The notes beneath the pieces were generated by a model, which saw nothing but the letters and a program-made list of their open reading frames with translations, was not told the origin of the DNA and ran no database searches. A DNA stretch of 64,000 nt from Methanomethylovorans sp. PtaU1.Bin093 (GTDB taxonomy: Archaea; Halobacteriota; Methanosarcinia; Methanosarcinales; Methanosarcinaceae). How positions within the stretch are numbered: position 1 is the first letter of the stretch; every line of letters starts with the position of its first letter. The stretch spans positions 1-64,000 of the forward strand of contig NZ_MVQX01000073.1 of NCBI RefSeq assembly GCF_002067275.1. The letters are read 5' to 3'. Positions 18,304 to 27,465 of this stretch are shown one piece after another. A program made the position numbers and the translations under genes.

Positions 18304-19164
18304 ATGGCAGATCAACCAAAACCTAAAGTGCTTATAGTAGATGATGAGCCCATGAACGTGGAACTTTTGGAGGCATATCTGGGTTCTGAATACGTGACCG
18401 TTTCGGCTTCTAATGGCAAAGAAGCACTTACAAAGGTAAATGAAGAAAAGCCGGACATTTTACTTCTTGATATAATGATGCCGGAAATGAATGGTTATGA
18501 TGTATGTAAGCTTATTAGGTCTGCTGAAGGCACTCAGCTCTTGCCGGTAGTTATGGTGACCGCGCTCTCTAACAGAGAAGACCGGATAAGGGGTGTAGAG
18601 GCCGGAGCGGATGATTTTCTTATAAAACCAGTGGATAAAGTAGAACTAACTGCAAGGATCAGGTCCCTTCTTAGAATTAAACATCTGCATAACAGTTTGC
18701 AACAGGAAAAGGACAAACTTGAGATGCAGAACCGTGTCAGATCTGTGCTTACAAGGATCATCCCCACTCTTTTTAAAACCATTCCCTTGGAACAGAAGAA
18801 CATGATCATTCACCAGATGACAAATATGGTAGTGGAATCAATGTTAGAGGGCTTAATTGGGTATGAGGATATTAAAAGTAAAGAAAATCCTCTTGGGGAT
18901 GCTTGCTGCATGCTGATGAACCAGCTTGGAGGCAGTTTTGAATCAAAACCCAATGCAGAAAATCATAATTCGTTTTACTTAAAAGGAACCAGGTGTCCCT
19001 GGGGTGCTCAGGAAGCACAGTTAAATCCCGTCCTGTGTAATCTTACAAGAGGTGCTTTTGCAAGACTGGCTGAAAGAATAGATTATGAAATGGATGTGGA
19101 AGTTCTTTCAACTATGGGTAACGGCGACGAGCAATGTATTTTCAGGTTCAGCAAGCAAGGCTGA
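18304..19164 (+). CDS. Response regulator with methanogen-type C-terminal output domain
   Basis: 286 residues from the ATG at 18304, which has GGGGTGA 6 nt upstream; longer in-frame starts lack this. The receiver domain has acidic pair D13/D14, phospho-acceptor D56 (LLLDIMMPEMNG) and the conserved Lys in FLIKPVD. After a helical linker (about 120-160) the C-terminal 120 residues (GDACCMLMNQLGGSF; CPWGAQEAQLNPVLCNL) resemble the output domain that methanogens append to receivers, here with several cysteines. No DNA-binding motif is seen, so output is probably by protein contact or cofactor sensing. Confidence 0.8.
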   Translation: MADQPKPKVLIVDDEPMNVELLEAYLGSEYVTVSASNGKEALTKVNEEKPDILLLDIMMPEMNGYDVCKLIRSAEGTQLLPVVMVTALSNREDRIRGVEAGADDFLIKPVDKVELTARIRSLLRIKHLHNSLQQEKDKLEMQNRVRSVLTRIIPTLFKTIPLEQKNMIIHQMTNMVVESMLEGLIGYEDIKSKENPLGDACCMLMNQLGGSFESKPNAENHNSFYLKGTRCPWGAQEAQLNPVLCNLTRGAFARLAERIDYEMDVEVLSTMGNGDEQCIFRFSKQG

Positions 19165-19182
19165 TCAGCCACTGAATATTTT

Positions 19183-19575
19183 TTAACTGCTTAGCAGGTC
19201 AAGTATCCTTATGGCAAGATGTGCTGCGTTTGCACCATTGTCAATACCCACGCTGGCCACAGGCACGCCCGGAGGCATCTGAGCAATGGACAGCAATGCA
19301 TCAAGTCCCATCATTTTCGCACTCACAGGCACTCCTATTACCGGTTTTTTTGTTTTTGATGCAATAACTCCAGGTAATGCGGCAGAGAGGCCTGCAATTG
19401 CAATAAATACCTTTGCACTGCTTCCTGCAATGTATTCATCCAGTGTATCAGGATTGCGATGTGCTGAGATCACCTGTATGTCATAAACGTACTTGCTCTC
19501 ATCCAGTACTCCTGTTACACGATTGGCTATGGCACGATCCGATTCAGATCCCATTATGACTGCTATGTCTACCAT
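19183..19575 (-). CDS. purE: N5-carboxyaminoimidazole ribonucleotide mutase / AIR carboxylase PurE
   Basis: 130 residues. Matches the PurE fold: [11 protein letters not shown] near the N-terminus, the SAHRNPD motif, and [27 protein letters not shown]. It carries the carboxylation step of purine synthesis. It ends a three-gene minus-strand run behind shikimate kinase and chorismate mutase, a mixed purine/aromatic operon. Confidence 0.94.
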   Translation of the reverse strand: MVDIAVIMGSESDRAIANRVTGVLDESKYVYDIQVISAHRNPDTLDEYIAGSSAKVFIAIAGLSAALPGVIASKTKKPVIGVPVSAKMMGLDALLSIAQMPPGVPVASVGIDNGANAAHLAIRILDLLSS

Positions 19576-19586
19576 TATATACTTCC

Positions 19587-19874
19587 TCAGGGGAATTTAC
19601 CCTTTCCACTAAGCTCCTGCTGGTGTTCTATGCTCATTTCAATAAGTATCTTGAATATCGATCGCACAGGATTTGTATCAAGATTGAATTCTATAGCATT
19701 GTCTACTGCCCTCTCAAGGACAACTTTGTTCTGAGCCTCGTCATTGATCGGCAGACCTGACCTTCTCTTTGACTCAAGTACTTTTTCCGCAAGTTCTGTA
19801 CGTTTCTTGATAAGATCAACTATGTTCCTGTCAATACGTTGGATCTCAGCACGTGCTTCTTCAAGTGAGCTCAT
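19587..19874 (-). CDS. Chorismate mutase (AroQ class)
   Basis: 95 residues, all helical. [32 protein letters not shown] is the AroQ active-site pattern (Arg, Lys, Asp, Glu residues). It converts chorismate to prephenate for Phe and Tyr synthesis. Two bases separate it from the upstream shikimate kinase gene. Confidence 0.9.
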   Translation of the reverse strand: MSSLEEARAEIQRIDRNIVDLIKKRTELAEKVLESKRRSGLPINDEAQNKVVLERAVDNAIEFNLDTNPVRSIFKILIEMSIEHQQELSGKGKFP

Positions 19875-19876
19875 TA

Positions 19877-20752
19877 TTACTCCCGGCCAGCAAGTTTTTT
19901 TGCCGCTTTATTATATATCTTAGTGCTTATCAGGCTTCCGCTTATTCCCAGCTGGGACCAGCTTTCCTTTAGTTTTGAACAGGACACATTGTCCACAAGT
20001 GCAACATAAGATGGTCCAGTGCCTGATAGTGTGACGCCTTTAACTCCGGCTTCCAGAGCCAGCATCATTGGTCCTGTATCAAAGCCCAGAGCACTGCAAT
20101 AAAGAAATCCATTAAGGGTCATTGCCTCTTCATAGTTTCCCTCCAGGGCCAGCATGTAGGCCATATCTACCCACGGAGCGATCAATCGTGAACGAGATAC
20201 ATTGGTAGCTGAGCTGAAGGCTTTTCGGTCAGGTGCAAAGATGATAACATCTTTTTCCTTCTTTTCCCTGCGCTCCAGTTCCTTAAGTTTGTTGTCCGTA
20301 ACCACTACCCCTCCAAAAAAAGAAGCACACGCATCATCAAAGGCACCAGTGATGCTGACACCCACATCCAAAGCAGCTTGCACGCCCAGTTTTACGGCAT
20401 CAATAGGTTCGATTTCTTCGGCAAGTGCATCCAGTGTGGCAAGGACCGTGGCGTTAGCAGCTGCACTGCTGCTTTTCAATCCACTGGCAAGAGGTATTTC
20501 ACTTCTTGTTCTTACTGAACCTTGCATCTGGACATCGAAGTACTGCAGTACCAGTTCTACAGTTCTTTCTATAAGCCGTGTATCTGCTTCAGGCTGACCT
20601 TCTATAGTTCCTGTAATTTTTCCCTTGCCATTATTTATTTCGACGTCGGCAAAGGTCTTAAGGTCCACTGCAAAAGCCGCACCTTTCCAGGTGGAGATCG
20701 CATTTACTATAGTACCTGCTCCAAGAGCATATGCATGTCCTGTATAGGTCAT
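19877..20752 (-). CDS. Archaeal shikimate kinase (GHMP kinase family)
   Basis: 291 residues. The phosphate-binding loop PLASGLKSSSAAANA and the C-terminal GVTLSGTGPSYVAL identify the archaeal GHMP-type shikimate kinase, unrelated to bacterial AroK. It phosphorylates shikimate in the chorismate pathway and is followed directly by chorismate mutase. Confidence 0.92.
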   Translation of the reverse strand: MTYTGHAYALGAGTIVNAISTWKGAAFAVDLKTFADVEINNGKGKITGTIEGQPEADTRLIERTVELVLQYFDVQMQGSVRTRSEIPLASGLKSSSAAANATVLATLDALAEEIEPIDAVKLGVQAALDVGVSITGAFDDACASFFGGVVVTDNKLKELERREKKEKDVIIFAPDRKAFSSATNVSRSRLIAPWVDMAYMLALEGNYEEAMTLNGFLYCSALGFDTGPMMLALEAGVKGVTLSGTGPSYVALVDNVSCSKLKESWSQLGISGSLISTKIYNKAAKKLAGRE

Positions 20753-20890
20753 AACACCTCTATTTTTGTACAGTCTTTTTCCTGTAATTGTTCTACCAGT
20801 GGGTAGTATACACGATCATATTTAAAATGTGGTCCGTCCAATAAGCATATTTTATAACCAGTTGTTGCCGCTTGTAAATTAGAACGATAA

Positions 20891-20899
20891 TTTTATAAC
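20891..20899 (+). promoter_or_regulatory. TATA box of the fmd operon leader
   Basis: TTTTATAAC at 20891-20899 is the best TATA match upstream of fmdF. Initiation about 25 nt downstream would be near 20920, giving a leader of roughly 280 nt before the fmdF ATG at 21203. Confidence 0.5.
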
Positions 20900-20920
20900 A
20901 GATACATGTTACTATTATAG

Positions 20921-21202
20921 CGACCTCAGGTAGTATAATAGGTCGAGAACTGGAGCTATTGTATTTATTACACTACTGTTGGCATCAACGGGCAGAATAT
21001 GCCTTAGCAGACAGACGGGATGCATTCTGTACTGATATCCGGCCAAATGAGTTCAGGCGTGTTGCCAGAATAGCCACGATAATGGATCGTCAGTTCCAGA
21101 ACAGAGAAGTCTGTAACAGGTGCCTTTAGAGGAAGGGATTCTTATTGCATTGGACCTTCAATTTACAATGCATGCTATAGGCAGGATTACGGAGTAGATC
21201 AG
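20921..21202 (+). promoter_or_regulatory. Long structured leader of the fmdFACDB operon
   Basis: If transcription begins near 20920, the RNA starts almost at once with a hairpin, CGACCT (20921-20926) pairing with AGGTCG (20940-20945). In the same leader a frame without ATG, GTG or a well-spaced TTG start is open from 20899 to a TAG at 21127-21129. It reads as protein-like sequence (GRELELLYLLHYCWH...). This 450-bp gap could therefore hold a regulatory leader, a small peptide gene with an unusual start, or a degraded gene. Confidence 0.45.
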
Positions 21203-22225
21203 ATGAATGAAGTAATGTTTGGAACAAAAGACGACAAGCAACTTATGTATCTTCCGGAGAAGTGCATAGGATGTGGAACTTGCGTCATGGCATGTCCGAA
21301 AGGAATCATCACCATCGGTTCCGTGGGGGCTGTTGCCAGGGGTCTTATTGACAAGGACTACCTGGAGAATGATCCTTCAGGCTGTATAATGTGTGGTATA
21401 TGTGCCAAGACCTGTCCCACAGGTGCATTGGAAATGCGGCAGGCTGGCAAATCGATCAATGATAACACATATCTCAGTTTTGTGCTTAAACCGACAACTG
21501 TCAATGAGAACTGTGTCCACTGCGGATTATGCGAACAGATATGCCCGCAAGGATGTATAGAGGTCAGGCAGTGGCTGGCATCTGATGGCAGTGCGAAGAT
21601 CGATGGTGAGACAAAGATAGATAACTCATGCTGTGTACATTGCGGATGGTGTGCCTCCGTATGTCCCGCCGATGCGATCACTGTACAGAAACCGTTTGCG
21701 GGAACATGGGTAAGAGACGAGGCTACCTGTACTGCCTGCCGTTCATGTGTTGACACATGTCCATGTAATGCACTTTTTAACCCAGAATGGGAAGCCGGGG
21801 AGAGAGTGGATAAGGTGGCCCAGCGCGCAGACGTATGTATCTATTGCGGGGCCTGTGAAATGGCCTGCCCCGTGGATGCCATTACTGTAACCAAGACCCA
21901 GATCATCCCCGAAGTGGATAAGAAAGCCATCATCGAGAAAAAGTTGCTTAACGTCAAGGCACCGAGACCCACTCTCACTTCTGTGCTTATGACGGATGAA
22001 GAAGCCTGCCTTGGGTGCGGTAACTGTGTTATCATGTGCCCGGTCAATGCTCAGGATAATAAGAACCTTGCAGCCGGCTATCTTAACGAAGTGGAAAGCA
22101 AGAAGATCCTTGAGGTCAGGAATGGTACTGTCAAGGTTGTCAATCAGGATGTCTGTGGCTCAGATGGTGCATGTGTTATGATCTGTCCCGTGAACGCCAT
22201 CTGGTTAGAGAGAAGGGAGTGTTAG
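21203..22225 (+). CDS. fmdF: Formylmethanofuran dehydrogenase subunit F (polyferredoxin)
   Basis: 340 residues. Eight ferredoxin-like cysteine motifs are visible, seven of the CxxCxxCxxxCP type (CIGCGTCVMACP and others) and a last one with altered spacing (CGSDGACVMICP), so about eight [4Fe-4S] clusters. It wires electrons to the FMD core, which reduces CO2 onto methanofuran in the first step of methanogenesis, or runs in reverse in methylotrophic growth. First gene of fmdFACDB. Confidence 0.93.
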   Translation: MNEVMFGTKDDKQLMYLPEKCIGCGTCVMACPKGIITIGSVGAVARGLIDKDYLENDPSGCIMCGICAKTCPTGALEMRQAGKSINDNTYLSFVLKPTTVNENCVHCGLCEQICPQGCIEVRQWLASDGSAKIDGETKIDNSCCVHCGWCASVCPADAITVQKPFAGTWVRDEATCTACRSCVDTCPCNALFNPEWEAGERVDKVAQRADVCIYCGACEMACPVDAITVTKTQIIPEVDKKAIIEKKLLNVKAPRPTLTSVLMTDEEACLGCGNCVIMCPVNAQDNKNLAAGYLNEVESKKILEVRNGTVKVVNQDVCGSDGACVMICPVNAIWLERREC

Positions 22226-22227
22226 AT

Positions 22228-23982
22228 ATGGCTGGAACGATTGCAATAAAGAATGGTTATGTGTTCGATCCCCTCAATGAGGTCAAAGGGGAAAGGATGG
22301 ATGTTTTCATCAGAGACGGAAAGGTCGTGAGAGAGCTTTCAGCATCTGAGATGGATAACGCAAAGGTCATAGATGCCAGCGGCATGACCGTCATGGCTGG
22401 TGGTGTGGATTCACACTCACATGTTGCGGGTGCGAAAGTAAACAGTGGCAGGCTAATGAGGCCGGAGGACCACTACAAATGTTATATGAAGAAAACCCCT
22501 CTTACTCACTCCGGGTCAGGTTACACCGTTCCTACTGTGTACCTGGGGGGGTATGAGTATTCCAAGATGGGTTACACGACCGTGTTCGAGGCAGCAGTAC
22601 CTCCCCTTGAAGCCCGTCACACCCATGAGGAAATGCGTGCAACACCCATGGTAGATATGGGAGGCTACCTCGTGCTGGGTAACAACTGGTTCCTTATGAG
22701 GTACATGAACGAGGGTGATTTTGACAAGGCGGCAGCCTACGTTGCATGGATGATGAGGACCCACAAGACATACGGTATAAAATGTGTGAACCCAGCAGGT
22801 GTGGAGAACTGGGGATGGGGAGAGAACGTCAGTTCCCTTGACCAGGCGAACATACACTTCGAGGTCACACCCACGGAGATCATCAAGAACCTGACCGAGA
22901 TCAATGAGCACCTCGGTTTCCCAATGCCACTGCATCTGCATGCAAACAACCTTGGACACCCGGGCTGCTGGGAGATCACACGGGACTCTCTCAAGATCCC
23001 AAGCAACGTAAAGGGTAAGCCCAATGTGGATGTGGAATGGGCGGAAACAAAGATGAATGCAAAGAGGCACGAGTCCGTTTACCTGACACACTGCCAGTTC
23101 AATGCGTTCGGTGGAACTTCATGGAGAGATTTCGAATCCGGTGTAAAGGGCATAACAGATTATGTCAACGGCAAGGACCATGTAGTAATGGACAGCGGTT
23201 GTGTGCCATTCGGCGATGCAACTGTCATGACCGGCGATGGACCTGCGATCCACGATCTCTACGTACTTACAGGTAACAAATGGTCTAACACGGATGTGGA
23301 GTGCGAGTGCGGCTCAGGTGTACTGCCATTCACATACCTAAAGAGCAATCCTGTGCACAGCGTGCAATGGGCAATGGGTCTGGAAGTGCTGTTGTACGTA
23401 AAGGATCCCTGGAAGTCCATCATGACAACCGACAGTCCCAATGGTGGTCCATTTACAAAGTACCCACTTGTTATGGCATGGCTGATGTCCCTCAAGGCAA
23501 GACAGGATACCATGGCGGAATGTCACAAGTGGTCTCAGGACAGGAGCGGCCTGGGCGGCGAGGAGAGAGAGATGTCTCTGTACGACCTTGCGATCCTGAC
23601 CCGTGCCAACCCTGCAAGGACGATCGGCATGGCATACAGGAAGGGGACCCTGGGCGTGGGAGCTGACGGTGATGTTTCCATTTATAACATTGACCCGACC
23701 AAGCTCGATGTGAACGACTATGAGGGCCTTATAAGGAACCTGCAGAACTCAGAGTATACCATCAAGGACGGAGAGGTCGTTGCCCGTCAGGGTGAGATCG
23801 TAGCCATTCCGGAAAAGAGGACCTATTATTCTGACATCAAGGTTCCGGATGCTGATGAAAAACACATGCTTGAAGATGTAAAGGAGTGGTTCAGGTACTA
23901 CACCTTAGGCTTCTCTAACTACCCGACGCCTGAGAGGTACCTCGCAAATCCAACTCCGATGACCGTGAATCCGTTGAGGTGA
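22228..23982 (+). CDS. fmdA: Formylmethanofuran dehydrogenase subunit A (amidohydrolase)
   Basis: 584 residues from the ATG at 22228, 2 bp after fmdF and with GGGAG upstream. Amidohydrolase fold with the metal motif DSHSH at residues 61-65, a likely carboxylated Lys in YGIKCVNPAGVENWG, and HLHANNLGHPGC further on. It condenses formate, made by subunit B, with methanofuran to give formylmethanofuran. Confidence 0.95.
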   Translation: MAGTIAIKNGYVFDPLNEVKGERMDVFIRDGKVVRELSASEMDNAKVIDASGMTVMAGGVDSHSHVAGAKVNSGRLMRPEDHYKCYMKKTPLTHSGSGYTVPTVYLGGYEYSKMGYTTVFEAAVPPLEARHTHEEMRATPMVDMGGYLVLGNNWFLMRYMNEGDFDKAAAYVAWMMRTHKTYGIKCVNPAGVENWGWGENVSSLDQANIHFEVTPTEIIKNLTEINEHLGFPMPLHLHANNLGHPGCWEITRDSLKIPSNVKGKPNVDVEWAETKMNAKRHESVYLTHCQFNAFGGTSWRDFESGVKGITDYVNGKDHVVMDSGCVPFGDATVMTGDGPAIHDLYVLTGNKWSNTDVECECGSGVLPFTYLKSNPVHSVQWAMGLEVLLYVKDPWKSIMTTDSPNGGPFTKYPLVMAWLMSLKARQDTMAECHKWSQDRSGLGGEEREMSLYDLAILTRANPARTIGMAYRKGTLGVGADGDVSIYNIDPTKLDVNDYEGLIRNLQNSEYTIKDGEVVARQGEIVAIPEKRTYYSDIKVPDADEKHMLEDVKEWFRYYTLGFSNYPTPERYLANPTPMTVNPLR

Positions 23983-23986
23983 GTCA

Positions 23987-24796
23987 ATGGTAGAAGTTAC
24001 ACTTAGACCAAAAAATGATATTGATATAATGGTGGAAGCAGAGGTCATAACTCCTGACCATTTCGCCGGCAAGAATGCAAAGGAAATTGGTGAGCTGGTC
24101 GTATGGCAGGGCCCAAAGGAGCTGCCTCTTTCCTATTTCTTTGATGTGCAGGGTAACGGAGGAAGCTCTGCACAGGATACCACTATCATTGTAGATGGTG
24201 ATGTTCCAAGGGTAAAGAGGATAGGACAACAGATGACCGCCGGCAAGATCGTCATAAAGGGCAATGCAGGGATGCATGTTGGCTCCGAGATGGCCGGAGG
24301 GGAGATCGTTGTAGAAGGGGATGCCGAGTCCTGGGCAGGCATGGAGATGAAAGGCGGCCTGCTTCATATCAAAGGTAATACCAAAGACCACGTGGGCTGT
24401 GCATACCGTGGCAGCTGGCATGGTATGACCGGCGGTCGTATCGTAATTGATGGCAACGCAATGAACCAGGTAGGCGGCGGTATAAGCGGCGGAGAGATCA
24501 TCATCAACGGTAACGTGGACAATTTCTGTGGCATCCGTGCCAATGGCGGCCTTATCGTTGTGAAGGGAGATGCCTTCAGGACCGTGGGTGCCGAGATGAC
24601 CAATGGTATTATCGTAGTAGGCGGCCACATATCCAGGTTCACTCCGGGATTCCAGTATCAGGCCACAGAGAAAGATCTTAAGTTCGGTGATGTCGAATGC
24701 CCGGGCGAGTACAAGAAGTTCGCAGGTGACTATGCAATACCCCAGAAGGTAAAAGGCGTAATGTACGTATCAAGCGAGTTTAACGGGGGTCTGTAA
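23987..24796 (+). CDS. fmdC: Formylmethanofuran dehydrogenase subunit C
   Basis: 269 residues. A run of GxxGxxxG-like units (GNAGMHVGSEMAGGEIVVEG, GDAESWAGMEMKGG and more) forms a right-handed beta-helix homologous to the C-terminal domain of glutamate synthase. It is a structural subunit of the FMD complex. It starts 4 bp after fmdA. Confidence 0.94.
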   Translation: MVEVTLRPKNDIDIMVEAEVITPDHFAGKNAKEIGELVVWQGPKELPLSYFFDVQGNGGSSAQDTTIIVDGDVPRVKRIGQQMTAGKIVIKGNAGMHVGSEMAGGEIVVEGDAESWAGMEMKGGLLHIKGNTKDHVGCAYRGSWHGMTGGRIVIDGNAMNQVGGGISGGEIIINGNVDNFCGIRANGGLIVVKGDAFRTVGAEMTNGIIVVGGHISRFTPGFQYQATEKDLKFGDVECPGEYKKFAGDYAIPQKVKGVMYVSSEFNGGL

Positions 24797-24797
24797 A

Positions 24798-25196
24798 ATG
24801 GTATGCATTGAAGCTTTACTTAATACCGGAAGTACCATAGATGAAGGAAGGCTGGCCAAGGGCGGTGACAAATACTCAGATGCATACACAAAGGAGTGTG
24901 CAGTCTGCTGGCTCAATGAAGTTGATTACGCAGCACTGGGATTCCCTGAGAAGGTAAAGGTCATAAGAAGGGACGGACAGCGTTCAGTTGTAGTATATAC
25001 CAAATGTACCAACGACATGAGGTGTGGACAGGTCTTCATGCCAAGGGCGATATGGGCCAATGTGGTAGTAGAGCCATCCACGTTCTCCACAGGTTCACCT
25101 CTGTACAAGGGAAGCCTCGTGACCATCGAGCCTGCTGAAGGCGAGGTGCTCAGTGCTGAAGATGTTGTTCTTAAGGTGTACATGGGAGGTGAATAA
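24798..25196 (+). CDS. fmdD: Formylmethanofuran dehydrogenase subunit D (molybdopterin dinucleotide-binding)
   Basis: 132 residues, the separate MGD-binding C-terminal domain of the formate dehydrogenase-like module (MPRAIWANVVVEPSTFSTGSP). It completes the Mo/W-bis-MGD site with subunit B. One base separates it from both neighbours. Confidence 0.92.
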   Translation: MVCIEALLNTGSTIDEGRLAKGGDKYSDAYTKECAVCWLNEVDYAALGFPEKVKVIRRDGQRSVVVYTKCTNDMRCGQVFMPRAIWANVVVEPSTFSTGSPLYKGSLVTIEPAEGEVLSAEDVVLKVYMGGE

Positions 25197-25197
25197 A

Positions 25198-26505
25198 ATG
25201 GTTGCAAAGAACATTATATGTCCGGTATGCGGTGCATCATGTGACGATGTCATTGTGGATCTCAAAGGTAACACCATCGATGTCCAGAACGCCTGTAAGA
25301 TGGGTAATGCCAAGTTCCAGGAAGTTGTGAGCCATCACAGGATAAGAGAACCCATGGTACGGGAGAACGGCAAATTGAGGCCTGCTACATGGGATGAGGC
25401 TCTGGACAGGGCCGCTCAGATCCTGGCAAGCTCCAGAAGACCTTTCTTCTTCATGGGCAGTGAAACAGCCATTGAGGCGCAGGAAGTAGGTCTGCACATG
25501 GGTGAGTACCTTGGTGGTGCAGTCGATTCTAATGCCACTATCTGCCACGGACCCACTGCAATGGGCATTCAGGAAGCAGGCAGGTCCGGATGTACGGCCG
25601 GACAGTCAAAGAACAGGGCAGATGTCATCATCTACTGGGGAACCAATCCTCTGGAATCCATGCCCAGGCACATGTCCAGATATGGTGTGTTCCCAAGGGG
25701 ATACTGGACCAAGAGAGGCAGGTTCGATCGTACGGTCATTACAGTTGACCCGCGCAAGACTCCTACAACAGTCGCATCTGACCTGCACGTGCAGCTCAAC
25801 CCTAACACAGACTATGAACTGCTGAGTGGACTGTTCACCATAATCAATGGGAAAAAGCCACATCCATCAGTAGAAGAGATAACTGGTATTCCTATTGAGG
25901 TCATGGAACAGGTCGTCACCCTGATGAAAGAGTCCAATTTCGTGTCCATATACGTAGGACTGGGTGTGTCCTCATCTTATGGAAAGCACAGGAATATCGA
26001 AATGGCCCTGAACATGGTAAAGGAAATGAACAACTATACAAAGTGTACTATCGGGGCACTGAGAGGTCATTGCAACGTGGCAGGTTTCAACCAGCTCGCA
26101 TCTTACCTCTATGGATATCCCTTCGGCCTGGATTTCTCAAGGGGCTATCCGAGATACAATCCCGGAGAGTATACCTGTGTGGACCTGCTGAGGGACAAGG
26201 ATACGGATGCAGCGCTGGTGCTCAGTGCTGACCTGGTGTCCCACATACCTGCCGACGCTGCAGAGTATATGGCCCAGATACCCACTATCTGCATTGACAT
26301 TGCACCGTGCCCCACAACCACAGTCTCTGAAGTGGTGCTGCCCGGTGTCATCGATGCGATGGAATGTGATGGTACTTTCTACAGGCTTGACGATGTGCCA
26401 GTGTACTTCCAGCCGTTCACGGAATCTCCGTTCCCTTACACAAAGAGCAACGAAGATACCATGAAACAGCTTTTCGATAGAGTGAAGAAACTTAAGGAAG
26501 CATGA
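25198..26505 (+). CDS. fmdB: Formylmethanofuran dehydrogenase subunit B (catalytic Mo/W subunit)
   Basis: 435 residues from the ATG at 25198, with GGGAGGTGA upstream. N-terminal CPVCGASCDDV...NACKMG binds a [4Fe-4S] cluster. The metal ligand is a cysteine in SNATICHGPTAMG, not selenocysteine. It reduces CO2 to formate inside the complex. The F-A-C-D-B order, without E in front, matches the molybdenum-type (fmd) operons of Methanosarcina, but Mo versus W cannot be settled from sequence. Its stop overlaps fdhD by 4 nt. Confidence 0.94.
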   Translation: MVAKNIICPVCGASCDDVIVDLKGNTIDVQNACKMGNAKFQEVVSHHRIREPMVRENGKLRPATWDEALDRAAQILASSRRPFFFMGSETAIEAQEVGLHMGEYLGGAVDSNATICHGPTAMGIQEAGRSGCTAGQSKNRADVIIYWGTNPLESMPRHMSRYGVFPRGYWTKRGRFDRTVITVDPRKTPTTVASDLHVQLNPNTDYELLSGLFTIINGKKPHPSVEEITGIPIEVMEQVVTLMKESNFVSIYVGLGVSSSYGKHRNIEMALNMVKEMNNYTKCTIGALRGHCNVAGFNQLASYLYGYPFGLDFSRGYPRYNPGEYTCVDLLRDKDTDAALVLSADLVSHIPADAAEYMAQIPTICIDIAPCPTTTVSEVVLPGVIDAMECDGTFYRLDDVPVYFQPFTESPFPYTKSNEDTMKQLFDRVKKLKEA

Positions 26506-27335
26506 AGAAGAACCAGTACGCGAGTAATTCTTCTGTAAAGAGGGAATTCGGCAGGGGCGAATATGTCGCCCCTTCTTCCCTCTATACAACTATAGCGTGC
26601 ACGGAGATCTCTGGTGGCCAGAGAAAACAAATAGAAGCGGATGTTATCATTGAAGAGGCATTTGACCTTTTCATCAATGATGTCCACCTCACCACTTTTT
26701 ATGCGAGTCCCAGGGAACTTGAGGAGCTTGCAGTTGGATTCATGGTATGTGAAGGCTTTATCGGCAGGGATGATATCCGGAACATACTTTCCATTGATAT
26801 AGGTCCTAAGAGGATAGATTGTAAGATCAATATCGAGACTTCACGGCTTTTCGATCTCGGACGTGTGGAAAGGTGCGGTACGACCCTTTTTACGCCCAGG
26901 GACCGTCCTTTATTGCCAAAGGATGTGTTTTTCAGCCCACAGGTCATATTCAATGCAGTAGGGAAACTGAAAGAATGGGGCAACGCATGGAAAAAGACCG
27001 GTGGCGCTCATTCTTCTTTGGTGTGTGATCCATCAGGTAATGTTCTGGTATTCTGCGAGGACATCGGACGTTCCTGTTCTGTGGACAAGGCGGTTGGAAA
27101 AGCATTGCTTGAAGGCATAGATATTTCCAGATGTGCGCTTGTAACTACGGGCAGACTTGCAGGTACTATGGTTTCAAAGGCTATTAATTCTGGTTTTCCT
27201 CTCATGGCCAGTAAAGGCGCCACTGTGAAAGAAGCAGTGTTACTTGCACAGGATGCAGATCTGACCCTCGTAGGTTTCGTGAGAGAACCTAATATGTATG
27301 TATATAGTGGGGAATATCGGTTGATAGATGCGTGA
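26502..27335 (+). CDS. fdhD: FdhD-family sulfur carrier for Mo/W-bisMGD enzymes
   Basis: 277 residues. FdhD motifs are present (ELEELAVGFMVCEGF; KTGGAHSSLVCDPSGN; FCEDIGRSCSVDKAVGKAL; TTGRLAGTMVSKAINSGFPLMASKGATVKEAV). FdhD passes sulfur from a desulfurase to the Mo cofactor of formate dehydrogenases. In place of the usual CGVCG active-site loop it reads VERCGTTLF, so only the first cysteine is kept. The ATGA overlap with fmdB implies it serves formylmethanofuran dehydrogenase here. Confidence 0.9.
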   Translation: MKKNQYASNSSVKREFGRGEYVAPSSLYTTIACTEISGGQRKQIEADVIIEEAFDLFINDVHLTTFYASPRELEELAVGFMVCEGFIGRDDIRNILSIDIGPKRIDCKINIETSRLFDLGRVERCGTTLFTPRDRPLLPKDVFFSPQVIFNAVGKLKEWGNAWKKTGGAHSSLVCDPSGNVLVFCEDIGRSCSVDKAVGKALLEGIDISRCALVTTGRLAGTMVSKAINSGFPLMASKGATVKEAVLLAQDADLTLVGFVREPNMYVYSGEYRLIDA

Positions 27336-27465
27336 TTTTATTGTTTTTTGTTGTATTTTCCGGGGATAAATGAAAAGAACTATATTTGATTAAAACTTAC
27401 AACCATCCGAGTAAGTAACACTTTTAGTAGAATTATTGTTACAATTTTTCAAAAAGGTGATATAT

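Noticed and set aside
21127-21129. TAG ending the leader frame as a pyrrolysine codon
   Set aside because: The sequence after it meets a second TAG within 17 codons and has no protein-like continuation.
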